Assembly: GCA_045539315.1 (NCBI GenBank)
Contig: JAZQFC010000046.1
Location: forward strand, 1-64,000
Reading direction: 5' to 3'
Origin: RUG11462 sp045539315
Lineage (GTDB): Bacteria > Bacillota > Clostridia > Oscillospirales > Acutalibacteraceae
DNA: 64,000 bases
Shown: positions 50,900 to 59,465 of the stretch, piece by piece
Position numbering within the stretch: position 1 is the stretch's first letter
Layout of the letters: every line of letters begins with the position of its first letter
Position numbers and translations under genes: made by a program
The notes under the pieces: generated by a model
The model's input: only the letters and a program-made list of their open reading frames with translations
Database searches by the model: none
Told to the model about the DNA's origin: nothing

Positions 50900-52771
50900 T
50901 TATTTCCCTTTCTCAAGTTCAATTAAAAGCACCGAAACATCGGCAGGAGAAACACCCGAAACACGAGAAGCCTGTCCAATGTTTTTAGGTCTGATTTTAG
51001 AAAGTTTTTCTCTTGCTTCAAGTCGAAGACCTGTTATTTTATTGTAATCAATATCTTCAGGCAAGAGTTTGTTTTCAAGACGCTTTAATTCCTTAATAGC
51101 AGAATTTTGGCGTTTTATATAACCATCATATTTTAATTCGGTTTGCGCCGAGATTAAAACATCTCTTGGAATTTCAGGTCTTGTTTTATCAATTTTTTCA
51201 ATTTTGTCATAGTCAAGTTGAGGCCTTTTAATAAGGTCGCAAAGGCGCACACCGGTAGTAGCAGGCGCAGTATTATTTGCAATTAAAATCTCGTTTAATT
51301 CGTCACTCGGCGGAAAAACAACTGAATTTGCACGCTCAATTTCTTCTGCCTTTTGTTTTTGCCTATTTAAAAATGCTTCCCATTTTTTATCATTGATAAG
51401 ACCGATTTCTCTACCAAATGCCATTAATCGCTCGTCTGCATTATCCTGTCGCAAAACAAGTCGATATTCAGAGCGAGAAGTCATCATTCTATAAGGCTCG
51501 TTGCACCCTTTTGTAACAAGGTCGTCAATAAGAGTGCCAATATATGAATCTGCACGAGAAAGAGTAAAAGGCGATTCGCCTTTAATTTTTCTTACCGCGT
51601 TTACACCTGCCACAAAACCTTGAACTGCGGCTTCTTCATAACCCGATGAGCCGTTGAATTGACCTGCGCCGTAAAGCCCAGGGAAATCTTTAAATTCAAG
51701 TGTAGCATAAAGCGATGTAGGGTCAATACAGTCATATTCAATAGCATAAGCAGTTCGCATAATTTTGCAGTTTTCAAGTCCTTTTATGCTATGATACATT
51801 TGTTGTTGCACTTCTTCAGGAAGCGATGAAGAAACACCTTGCAAATACATTTCTTCAGTATTAAGACCACAAGGCTCTATGAAAATTTGATGACGAACTT
51901 TGTCTTTAAATCTTACTGTTTTATCCTCAATGCTTGGGCAGTAACGAGGACCAACACCCTCAATATCGCCTGCATAAAGTGGTGAACGATGAAGATTATT
52001 TAAAATAATTTCTTTAGTTTTTTCATTAGTCCAAGTTATATGACAAGTTGCGCGATTTGTAAGCGTTGAAGCGTCGGTATCATAAGAAAATGGAGTTATA
52101 GGCTCATCGCCAAACTGTTCTTCAAGCGAAGAAAAATCAATTGAAGAACGCAAAACCCTAGGCGGTGTTCCTGTTTTGAAACGCCTTGTCTGAACGCCCA
52201 ATTTTCTTAAACTCTCGCCTAAAAATGCGGCAGGGAAAACACCATCAGGACCAGACTCGTAATTCACTTCGCCAACATAAATTCTACCGCCCAAATATGT
52301 ACCGGTACAAATAATAACTGCCTTTGCGGTGTAATACGCGTCAAGACGAGTAAACACTTTCCACTCGCCGTCCTCGCCTTTTTCAATTGCAGTAATCTCT
52401 GCTTGAATAAGAGTTAAATTTTCTTGCAACTCCATACAATGCTTCATTCGCTCGCAGTATGCTCTTCTGTCAATTTGCGCGCGCAGAGAATGCACCGCAG
52501 GGCCTTTGCCTTTATTAAGCATACGAGACTGAATAAAGGTTTCGTCAGCGGCAATACCCATCTCGCCGCCTAATGCGTCTAACTCTCTTACTAAATGCCC
52601 CTTTGCAGTGCCACCAATTGCAGGGTTGCAAGGAAGATTAGCAACTGAATCAAGGTTTATTGTAAAAATAATAGTATCTGCGCCAAGCCTTGCGCTACTT
52701 AAAGCGGCTTCAATACCTGCGTGGCCTGCGCCTATTACAATAACATCTGTTTTACCGGCAAAGTATGCCAA
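50900..52771 (-). CDS. mnmG: tRNA uridine-5-carboxymethylaminomethyl modification enzyme MnmG
   Basis: The 623-aa FAD enzyme modifies U34 with MnmE. N-terminal VIVIGAGHAGIEAA FAD loop, IGGTAKGHLVRELDALGG, NLPCNPAIGG, and PRYCPSIEDK; the C-terminal helical domain ends ASRVSGVSPADVSVLLIELEK. Full length. mnmE is not adjacent. AGAGGTG lies upstream. First gene of a three-gene operon. Confidence 0.96.
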   Translation of the reverse strand: MAYFAGKTDVIVIGAGHAGIEAALSSARLGADTIIFTINLDSVANLPCNPAIGGTAKGHLVRELDALGGEMGIAADETFIQSRMLNKGKGPAVHSLRAQIDRRAYCERMKHCMELQENLTLIQAEITAIEKGEDGEWKVFTRLDAYYTAKAVIICTGTYLGGRIYVGEVNYESGPDGVFPAAFLGESLRKLGVQTRRFKTGTPPRVLRSSIDFSSLEEQFGDEPITPFSYDTDASTLTNRATCHITWTNEKTKEIILNNLHRSPLYAGDIEGVGPRYCPSIEDKTVRFKDKVRHQIFIEPCGLNTEEMYLQGVSSSLPEEVQQQMYHSIKGLENCKIMRTAYAIEYDCIDPTSLYATLEFKDFPGLYGAGQFNGSSGYEEAAVQGFVAGVNAVRKIKGESPFTLSRADSYIGTLIDDLVTKGCNEPYRMMTSRSEYRLVLRQDNADERLMAFGREIGLINDKKWEAFLNRQKQKAEEIERANSVVFPPSDELNEILIANNTAPATTGVRLCDLIKRPQLDYDKIEKIDKTRPEIPRDVLISAQTELKYDGYIKRQNSAIKELKRLENKLLPEDIDYNKITGLRLEAREKLSKIRPKNIGQASRVSGVSPADVSVLLIELEKGK

Positions 52772-52879
52772 AATCTTTCACCTCTTTGAAAGTTTTAATG
52801 AATTATCTTTTATTATATCATAGATATATTAATAAATAAAGAGTTTTTTACACTAGAATTAAAATTTCTTTAAAACGAT

Positions 52880-52914
52880 TTGACAAGCCGATAGTGAAGT
52901 TTTATAATTATTTC
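52880..52914 (+). promoter_or_regulatory. Consensus promoter with inverted repeat, copy 1 (HTH-membrane gene)
   Basis: TTGACA (52880-52885), 17-base spacer, TATAAT (52903-52908). Across the -10 lies GAAGT (52896-52900) with ATTTC (52910-52914), a near-perfect inverted repeat. Nearly identical to the sequence at 54377. Confidence 0.8.
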
Positions 52915-53022
52915 TTAATAAGATAAATTCTCGGTTTGCGAGAGTTATTCTCGTGATATGCCCTTGAAATTTTTGCATCTGATTTGTAGAATGAAAATAT
53001 AAAAATTTTGTGGAGGTTTAGA

Positions 53023-54285
53023 ATGGAAAAGAAAACAATAGGTAGTTTTTTGTCTGCTTTACGAAAAACGCACGGCATGACACAAAAACAGTTAGCCGAA
53101 AAACTCAATGTTTCTGATAAAGCAGTAAGCCGTTGGGAACGCGATGAATGTGCGCCCGATTTAACAGTAATTCCTGTGTTAGCAGAAATTTTTGGTGTTA
53201 CTTCTGATGAAATTTTACGCGGTGAGCGAAAAACAGAAGATAAAAGTGCAGAAAAAACAGATAAGAAAAACGAAAAACAGTTAGAGTATATATTGAATAA
53301 TTTAAGAACGAAATTTTTAATAAAAAGTTTAATTTCGATAGCACTTGCCGTTGTTGGCTTAATAGTTGCATATATTATGTCAATTGTTTTGTTTGATATG
53401 GATACCAATTCTTATGAAGCTTCACAAATTGGTTTTTTTGTCGGTGTTGTATTTTATGTTGTTGCGATAGTTTTAGAAACAATTTTTGTTATTTCTACAT
53501 TTTCATCGCTTAAAAACAATGATTTTGATGACGGAATGTTGTTAGATATAAAAAGAAAACTTACAAGATGTGCAAAATGGTCATTTTATATTATTCTTAT
53601 TATTTTCATTGTATCGTTTGCTTTATGGTTGAAATTGCCACCATACAGCGAGATTTTCGTTTTGATTCTAGTTGGTGTGTTTGCATTGACTGTAGTAGAT
53701 TTTTTTGTACAGAAAATACTCTTTAAAAAAGGTGTTTTAAAGGCAAACGAAAAGCAGAATAAAAGAGAATCCTTAAGAATTAAAACCATTATAATAACAC
53801 TATTAGTTTTGTTTATAACTTCTAGCGTGAATATACTGGCTAATGGTTGGTTTGATTTTAGAAACTTAACAAAAGGTACGCAATACACTGATTTTAAAGA
53901 GTTTAAGAAATTCATCGAAACGCCAATAGACGAAAATTCGCGTGAAGTTGTGCCGACAGAAGATGGTAATTATTCTTATGAAGAGGGTCTTTATTTTGAA
54001 GAAGATTTTGAAACAGTAAAAGTTCAAATTGATGAAAATACAGTGAAAAAAGTTGTACAGCGCAATATGAGTATTTATGATTGGGTTCTTAAAGGAGATT
54101 ATGAATTAGCTGATTCAGTTGATTATGCTTTACCTGTAACAATATGGACTAATAATGATTATAAAACCGCAAACGTTATTCTTGAAATAATGAATATTGG
54201 TTTTATCTGTTTATATATCATAGAAATTATATCAGCAGTTTTTATTTATTTTAAGAAAAATAGAATGTTAAACGAAAAGCAGTAA
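53023..54285 (+). CDS. XRE-type HTH regulator fused to a multi-helix membrane domain
   Basis: The 420-aa protein has an N-terminal HTH (MEKKTIGSFLSALRKTHG, then LNVSDKAVSRWERDECAPDL) and VTSDEILRGERK, then about six transmembrane helices (100-128, 140-163, 185-203, 210-235, 250-275 and 385-410). The region between helix 5 and helix 6 (about 280-380) is a predicted external loop. This fusion of a DNA-binding domain to a membrane sensor is common in Clostridia but unassigned. GGAGG lies upstream of the chosen ATG. Confidence 0.8.
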   Translation: MEKKTIGSFLSALRKTHGMTQKQLAEKLNVSDKAVSRWERDECAPDLTVIPVLAEIFGVTSDEILRGERKTEDKSAEKTDKKNEKQLEYILNNLRTKFLIKSLISIALAVVGLIVAYIMSIVLFDMDTNSYEASQIGFFVGVVFYVVAIVLETIFVISTFSSLKNNDFDDGMLLDIKRKLTRCAKWSFYIILIIFIVSFALWLKLPPYSEIFVLILVGVFALTVVDFFVQKILFKKGVLKANEKQNKRESLRIKTIIITLLVLFITSSVNILANGWFDFRNLTKGTQYTDFKEFKKFIETPIDENSREVVPTEDGNYSYEEGLYFEEDFETVKVQIDENTVKKVVQRNMSIYDWVLKGDYELADSVDYALPVTIWTNNDYKTANVILEIMNIGFICLYIIEIISAVFIYFKKNRMLNEKQ

Positions 54286-54376
54286 GTTTAATTGTGCGAA
54301 AACGAGTAAATAATTAATTGATTATTAGATTTTTTTGTGATTTTGCTGAAACAAACAAAAATTCTTTAAAAATAAC

Positions 54377-54411
54377 TTGACAAACTGATAGAGAAGTTTT
54401 ATAATTACTTC
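54377..54411 (+). promoter_or_regulatory. Consensus promoter with inverted repeat, copy 2 (yceD-rpmF)
   Basis: TTGACA (54377-54382), 17 bases, TATAAT (54400-54405), with GAAGT (54393-54397) and ACTTC (54407-54411), a perfect 5+5 inverted repeat around the -10. The region from the TTGACA through ACTTC differs from copy 1 (52880-52914) at only 4 positions. Confidence 0.85.
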
Positions 54412-54459
54412 GTGACCTTGACGATGGCATAATTATGCCTTTTTTCACAGGAGGCTATT

Positions 54460-54954
54460 ATGAATATTGATTTAAGAGGTGTTTTTTCAGGCAGAATAGC
54501 GAGTTTGCCAATTGATGAAAAGTTCGATTTTTCGTCGCTTGAATTAAATGGTACTACTCCGATTTCTTCACCTGTTTCAGTGGTTTGCACAGTCGCAAAA
54601 AAGGCCGATATTGTAAAAATAGAGGGCGAGGCGGCATTTGTTTATACCGCTAATTGCGATAGGTGTGCAGTTGAGACTAGCCGTAAAATGAAAATTCCAA
54701 TTAATCATATCATAGTGAATTCTGTAGAAAATGACGATGAAGAAGATTTCATCGTGTCGGAAAATATGGAACTTGACCTTGAAGATCTTGTTCGTACCGA
54801 TGTTTCGCTCGGTGTTCCTTATTTGTATTTGTGCAAAGAAGACTGCAAGGGCGTTTGCGCAGGGTGTGGCAAGAATCTTAATAAGGAAGAATGCGTTTGT
54901 AAACCGCAAGTCGATGAAAGGTTTGCTAAATTAGCAGAGTTTTTTGAAGATTAG
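54460..54954 (+). CDS. YceD/DUF177 family protein
   Basis: The 164-aa protein has the DUF177 pattern: an N-terminal extended region, then VYTANCDRCAVETSRK, acidic VENDDEEDFIVSENMELDLEDLV, and a C-terminal Cys-rich CKEDCKGVCAGCGKNLNKEECVC. DUF177 proteins are coded next to rpmF in many bacteria; E. coli YceD and plant DUF177 homologues are linked to 23S rRNA accumulation. Consistent with its neighbour L32 here. Confidence 0.88.
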   Translation: MNIDLRGVFSGRIASLPIDEKFDFSSLELNGTTPISSPVSVVCTVAKKADIVKIEGEAAFVYTANCDRCAVETSRKMKIPINHIIVNSVENDDEEDFIVSENMELDLEDLVRTDVSLGVPYLYLCKEDCKGVCAGCGKNLNKEECVCKPQVDERFAKLAEFFED

Positions 54955-54990
54955 TTCCATAAATTAGACATAAAATAAGGAGGTGCCAAA

Positions 54991-55176
54991 ATGGCAGTAC
55001 CAAAGAGAAGAGTTTCTTCAACAAGAAGAGATAAAAGACGTTCAAGCGTTTGGAAAATGGACGCTCCTGAACTCACAAAGTGCCCAAAATGCGGCGAATA
55101 TACAAGACCTCACAGAATGTGTAAAGCCTGCGGTTACTATAACGGCAGACAGGTTGTAGCTGTAAAAGAGGACTAA
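54991..55176 (+). CDS. rpmF: 50S ribosomal protein L32
   Basis: The 61-aa protein starts MAVPKRRVSSTRRDKRRS and has CPKCGEYTRPHRMCKACGYYNGR, a zinc-binding Cys4 form. AGGAGG lies 8 bases upstream. Second gene after yceD, with a terminator following. Confidence 0.97.
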   Translation: MAVPKRRVSSTRRDKRRSSVWKMDAPELTKCPKCGEYTRPHRMCKACGYYNGRQVVAVKED

Positions 55177-55188
55177 AACAGGTCATTA

Positions 55189-55221
55189 ACAGGGAAGGAT
55201 TTGTAGTCCTTCCCTGTTTTT
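55189..55221 (+). terminator. Terminator of yceD-rpmF
   Basis: AACAGGGAAGGA and TCCTTCCCTGTT followed by TTTCTT. The next gene starts 20 bases later, so some read-through is possible. Confidence 0.88.
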
Positions 55222-55240
55222 CTTAAAGGAGTGTGTAAAA

Positions 55241-56542
55241 ATGGTTAAGATTTATTCGGTTGAAAAAGACTCGCTCGCCGATAAAAAAGGTATAAAGTCA
55301 AATGAATTTTTAGTATCAATAAATAAAAATAAAATAACTGATGTGCTTGATTACCGTTTTTATTGCACTGAAAAAAAGATTAAACTTGTTATTCAAGATG
55401 AAAACGGAAAACAGCGCAAAGTTAAAATCAAAAAAGATGAATATGATGATATAGGTCTTGAATTTGAAAGTTATTTGATGGATAAACAGCGCTCTTGTAA
55501 AAATAAGTGCATATTCTGTTTTATCGACCAAATGCCACCAAATATGCGTGAAACTTTATATTTTAAAGATGATGACGCAAGACTATCCTTTCTTTTCGGC
55601 AATTATATAACGCTCACTAATGTTACCGATGAAGAAATTGGCCGTATTATAAAAATGCATATAACACCGATTAACATTTCGGTGCATACTACCGACCCTG
55701 AACTTCGTTGTAAAATGATGAACAACCGTTTTGCAGGCGATGCTTTGCGCCATATGTATAAACTTTGTGAAAACGGTATTAAAATCAACTGTCAGTTGGT
55801 GCTTGTACCTGGGTATAATGATGGCGAAAATTTGAGAAAAACCCTTGAGAGATTAAAAGCGCTTTATCCTAATGTTGAATCAGTTGCGGCGGTGCCTGTT
55901 GGTATCACAAAATACAGAGATGGTTTAGAAAAAATCGAGCCGTTTGACAAAAGCGGCGCAAAAGAAGTTATTGATATTATGAATGAGTTTGGCGATGCTT
56001 GTGAAAAAGAGTTTGGCAATAGACTTTTTTATCCGTCAGATGAATTTTATAATTTAGCCGAAGTTGAAATGCCTGAAGAAAGTTACTATGGCGATATGTT
56101 GCAACTTGAAAATGGTGTTGGAATGTCTGCGCTATTTAAAGCAGAATTTTTAGATGCGCTAGATACAAGTGAAACACCAAAAGGCGAAAAATTGACTATT
56201 GCAACAGGCAAGGGCGCTTATAAATTAATTAGCGAGTTAGTTTCAGTTGCAAAAGAAAAGTTTAAAAATCTTGACTGCGATGTTATCGCAATAGAAAACT
56301 ACTTTTTTGGCCCACTTATCACTACAACAGGGCTGATTACAGGGTCAGATTTAATCAAAAATTTAAAAGGTAAAAAGAATTTAGGCAAGGTTTTAATATC
56401 AGAGGCTATGTTAAGAAATGAAAAAGATGTTTTTCTTGATGACTTAACCCCTGAAGATGTTGAAAAAGAAATCAGCGCGCCTATTAAACTTACTGCTTGT
56501 GATGGTGCGGCGCTACTTTCTGCTTTGCTGGATTTAGAGTAG
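55241..56542 (+). CDS. DUF512 radical-SAM family protein
   Basis: The 433-aa protein has an N-terminal PDZ-like domain (1-70, VEKDSLADKKGIKSNEFLVSIN), the radical-SAM [4Fe-4S] motif CKNKCIFCFIDQMPPNMRETLYFKDDD around residue 87-113, and a C-terminal DUF512 domain. The function of the family is unknown. AAGGAG lies upstream. Followed after 8 bases by the editing gene. Confidence 0.92.
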   Translation: MVKIYSVEKDSLADKKGIKSNEFLVSINKNKITDVLDYRFYCTEKKIKLVIQDENGKQRKVKIKKDEYDDIGLEFESYLMDKQRSCKNKCIFCFIDQMPPNMRETLYFKDDDARLSFLFGNYITLTNVTDEEIGRIIKMHITPINISVHTTDPELRCKMMNNRFAGDALRHMYKLCENGIKINCQLVLVPGYNDGENLRKTLERLKALYPNVESVAAVPVGITKYRDGLEKIEPFDKSGAKEVIDIMNEFGDACEKEFGNRLFYPSDEFYNLAEVEMPEESYYGDMLQLENGVGMSALFKAEFLDALDTSETPKGEKLTIATGKGAYKLISELVSVAKEKFKNLDCDVIAIENYFFGPLITTTGLITGSDLIKNLKGKKNLGKVLISEAMLRNEKDVFLDDLTPEDVEKEISAPIKLTACDGAALLSALLDLE

Positions 56543-56550
56543 AGATAATT

Positions 56551-57093
56551 ATGGAACTATTAAAAGGAAGACCGATAGATATAGTCGGCAGAAGTGCAGT
56601 TGAAATTGCAACTTATGATAAATTAGACCAACTTGAAATTGAGTATTTCAGAGTTGACCACGAGCACGCAGAAACTATGGAAGCGTGCAAAGAAATTGAT
56701 GTTTGTTTGGGTGTTAAAATGTGCAAAAACTTGTTTTTGTGCAACAGGCAAAAAACAGCGTTTTATCTTTTGATGATACCTGGCGATAAACCTTTTATCA
56801 CAAAAGAATTTTCTCGCCAAATGGAAATTTCGAGAGTTTCATTCGCGTCAGGCGAACATATGAAAACAATGCTTGATATTGAGCCTGGCTCGTTGTCTGT
56901 TTTAGGCTTGATGAATGATACCGATAATAAAGTTCATTTGTGCGTTGATAAAGCAGTAATTGAAAAAGAGTTTGTTGGTTGTCACCCTTGTGTTAACACA
57001 TCTAGCCTTAAAATAAAAACCGATGATTTAATGAAGTTTTTAAAACAGGTAAATCACGATTATACTTTGCTTGATTTACCATATAACGCATAA
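56551..57093 (+). CDS. ProX-type prolyl-tRNA editing protein
   Basis: The 180-aa YbaK/ProXp-like deacylase begins LKGRPIDIVGRSAVE and has YFRVDHEHAETMEAC, CLGVKMCKNLFLCN, FYLLMIPGDKPFITKEFS and HPCVNTSSLKIK. These proteins clear mischarged alanyl- or cysteinyl-tRNA-Pro. Terminator follows. Confidence 0.9.
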   Translation: MELLKGRPIDIVGRSAVEIATYDKLDQLEIEYFRVDHEHAETMEACKEIDVCLGVKMCKNLFLCNRQKTAFYLLMIPGDKPFITKEFSRQMEISRVSFASGEHMKTMLDIEPGSLSVLGLMNDTDNKVHLCVDKAVIEKEFVGCHPCVNTSSLKIKTDDLMKFLKQVNHDYTLLDLPYNA

Positions 57094-57094
57094 T

Positions 57095-57125
57095 AAAAAC
57101 ACCTTGTGAAAACAAGGTGTTTTTT
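57095..57125. terminator. Terminator between editing protein and AraC regulator
   Basis: AAAAACACCTTG and CAAGGTGTTTTTT, bidirectional. Confidence 0.9.
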
Positions 57126-57127
57126 GT

Positions 57128-57979
57128 TTAGTATAAAAATGCGTTGCCGTGAAGTTTGTATTCTTTAGGAGTGATGCCTGTTTGCTTTTTAAAAGCCTTG
57201 TTAAAGTTTGCAGTGTTGTTAAAACCACACTCTAGCGCAATATCAAGCATAGATATATCTTGGTTTTTCTCTAACTTTTGCATAACAAGTTCAATTCTTC
57301 TTTCGCAAACATAATCCCACAAAGTAATGCCCATTGTTTCTTTAAAAACAGTTGAAAATCTGCTTCGGCTCATTCCTGAATTAGAAGCAATATCTTCAAG
57401 CGTTATTTTTTCAGTCAGGTGTTTGTGAATATAATCCATAGCAGTTTTAACCGCTTTTACATTAGAAGAACTTTTTTGATGAGTGTCATTATACCCATAT
57501 TCACGAATAAGCCTTACCATTATATCGGTGAGTTTTGCTCTTGCCATCATTTTATACTCTTTTTTCTTGTTGTTAAGTTCTGATAAAATTTCTTCTATTA
57601 AACTAGCGATTTGTTTTGTGGATTCAGAGTTTCTTGAAAGCCTGCATTTAAAGTTATCAGAATGATAAAAAAACATTCCTGCATCTGAAAAACTTTCAAT
57701 TCTAGAACCCCAGAAAAATCTAGGCTCAAAATGAATATTAACAAAATCAAGTGGCTCAATTACATCAACAATACAATGTTGCTCATTTGATGAAAACACA
57801 AAAATATCGTCAGGTTTTATTGAATAGTTATGCCCATTTACCGAGTAAACACCACTGCCGTTTCTAAAATGCACAATTTCAAATCTAGAGTGCCTGTGCT
57901 CCCTTAAAAGCCTTTTGCCAATATCAACTTTAACCTCGTTTGCCCAAAGCAAAAACTCGCTTTTTTGTTTCTCGCTCAT
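57128..57979 (-). CDS. AraC-family transcriptional regulator
   Basis: The 283-aa protein has an N-terminal AraC cupin ligand domain (HSRFEIVHFRNGSGVYSVNGH, residues 35-60, then IKPDDIFVFSSNEQHCIV) and the C-terminal double HTH (ITLEDIASNSGMSRSRFSTVFKE and ISMLDIALECGFNNTANFNKAF, ending TGITPKEYK). GAGGT at 57985-57989 supports this start. Divergent from the sugar-acid cluster and the obvious regulator of it (inference). Confidence 0.93.
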   Translation of the reverse strand: MSEKQKSEFLLWANEVKVDIGKRLLREHRHSRFEIVHFRNGSGVYSVNGHNYSIKPDDIFVFSSNEQHCIVDVIEPLDFVNIHFEPRFFWGSRIESFSDAGMFFYHSDNFKCRLSRNSESTKQIASLIEEILSELNNKKKEYKMMARAKLTDIMVRLIREYGYNDTHQKSSSNVKAVKTAMDYIHKHLTEKITLEDIASNSGMSRSRFSTVFKETMGITLWDYVCERRIELVMQKLEKNQDISMLDIALECGFNNTANFNKAFKKQTGITPKEYKLHGNAFLY

Positions 57980-58025
57980 AAAATACCTCATAAAAATAAA
58001 GTTTGCAAAGATGATAATATAATTG

Positions 58026-58055
58026 TTGAAAAAATCCTTTTAAAAAAGGTATAAT
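58026..58055 (+). promoter_or_regulatory. Promoter of the GH10/dehydratase cluster
   Basis: TTGAAA (58026-58031), 18-base spacer, TATAAT (58050-58055). The gene begins 59 bases later behind AAGGAG. Confidence 0.65.
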
Positions 58056-58113
58056 TTGTTCACAAGTAGAATTATACTACAAAAATAAAATTTATTCAAG
58101 GAGTAAAATAATT

Positions 58114-59457
58114 ATGAGTTTTAACAGATGTTCAAACCCTAGCGATTTAAGAATTACAGATATGCGTTTCGTTGATATTGATGGCGCACCAAAAAGATGC
58201 ACCCTTATCAAAATCGAAACAAACCAAGGTTTAGTAGGTTATGGTGAAGTGCGTGACGCTTCTTCAAAAACCTATGCGCTTATGCTTAAAAGCCGTATTT
58301 TAGGCGAAAACCCTTGTAATGTTGACAAGATTTTCAGAAAAATTAAACAATTCGGTGGTCCATCTCGTCAAGGTGGCGGCGTTTCAGGTGTTGAAATTGC
58401 ACTTTGGGACTTGGCAGGTAAAGCATATGGCGTTCCTATGTATCAACTTTTAGGCGGTAAATTCAGAGATGAAATCAGAGTTTATTGCGATACTGATGTT
58501 GATGGTAAACATACAGGTACAGATATGGGTCACGCTTTAAAGAAAAGAATGGAAATGGGCTTCACATTCTTGAAAATGGACCTTGGTATTGGTCTTTTGC
58601 TTGATGAACCAGGTACACTTAATGCACCACTTGGCTTTATTGATGATATGAAAAAATATGCAAGTCATATTTTGAATGTTCAAGGTGGCTCTGTAACTTC
58701 TGATATGGTTAAACATCAAAAGAGTTATGATATTGTTACAACTGCTCACCCATTCACAGGTATTCATTTAACTGAAAAAGGTCTTGATTACCTTGAAAAT
58801 TACGTTAAAGAAGTAAGAGATGTTATCGGTTATGATGTACCTCTCGCAATTGACCATTTTGGTCACGTTTGCGTTGAAGATTGTATTAGATTTGCTCGCA
58901 GAATGGAGCCATATAACCTTGCTTGGATTGAAGATATGGTGCCATGGCAATATACTGACCAATATGTTCGCCTTAAAAATTCAACTTGCGTTCCTGTTTG
59001 TACAGGTGAAGATATCTATCTTAAAGAGGGCTTTAAAGAACTTATTGATGCAGGCGGTGTTTCAGTTATCCACCCTGACATTTTAACTTGTGGTGGTGCG
59101 CTCGAACTTAAAAAGATTGCTGACTATGCTGATGAAAAAGGTGTTGCAACTGCAATTCATATGGCAGAAAGCCCAATTGCTTGTATGGCTGCTGTTCATA
59201 CTGCTGCTGCAATGCATTCAGTGCTCGCTCTTGAATTCCATTCAGTTGATGTTCCTTGGTGGGCAGATATTGTTAAAGGCATTGATAACCCTATATTTAA
59301 AGATGGCTTTATTAAAGTTCCAGATAAGCCAGGTCTTGGTATCGATGGTCTTAATGAAGAACTTATTAAAGAGCATATTAACCCTGAAATTCCAGGCTTA
59401 TGGGAAGATACTTCCGCTTGGGATAAAGAATTCTCAAATGATAGACTTTGGAGTTAA
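58114..59457 (+). CDS. Enolase-superfamily sugar-acid dehydratase (mandelate racemase subgroup)
   Basis: The 447-aa protein has an N-terminal capping domain (1-125, with QGLVGYGEVRDASS and FGGPSRQGGGVSGVEIALWDLAGKA) and a TIM barrel. Catalytic Lys lies in FLKMDLGIG, metal ligands in VPLAIDHFGH (Asp), LAWIEDM (Glu) and VCTGEDIY (Glu), and the general base His in AIHMAES. Dehydratases of this subgroup act on aldonates and uronates (galactonate, gluconate, rhamnonate, fuconate and others). First gene of the cluster. Confidence 0.85.
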   Translation: MSFNRCSNPSDLRITDMRFVDIDGAPKRCTLIKIETNQGLVGYGEVRDASSKTYALMLKSRILGENPCNVDKIFRKIKQFGGPSRQGGGVSGVEIALWDLAGKAYGVPMYQLLGGKFRDEIRVYCDTDVDGKHTGTDMGHALKKRMEMGFTFLKMDLGIGLLLDEPGTLNAPLGFIDDMKKYASHILNVQGGSVTSDMVKHQKSYDIVTTAHPFTGIHLTEKGLDYLENYVKEVRDVIGYDVPLAIDHFGHVCVEDCIRFARRMEPYNLAWIEDMVPWQYTDQYVRLKNSTCVPVCTGEDIYLKEGFKELIDAGGVSVIHPDILTCGGALELKKIADYADEKGVATAIHMAESPIACMAAVHTAAAMHSVLALEFHSVDVPWWADIVKGIDNPIFKDGFIKVPDKPGLGIDGLNEELIKEHINPEIPGLWEDTSAWDKEFSNDRLWS

Positions 59458-59465
59458 TTAAAAGC

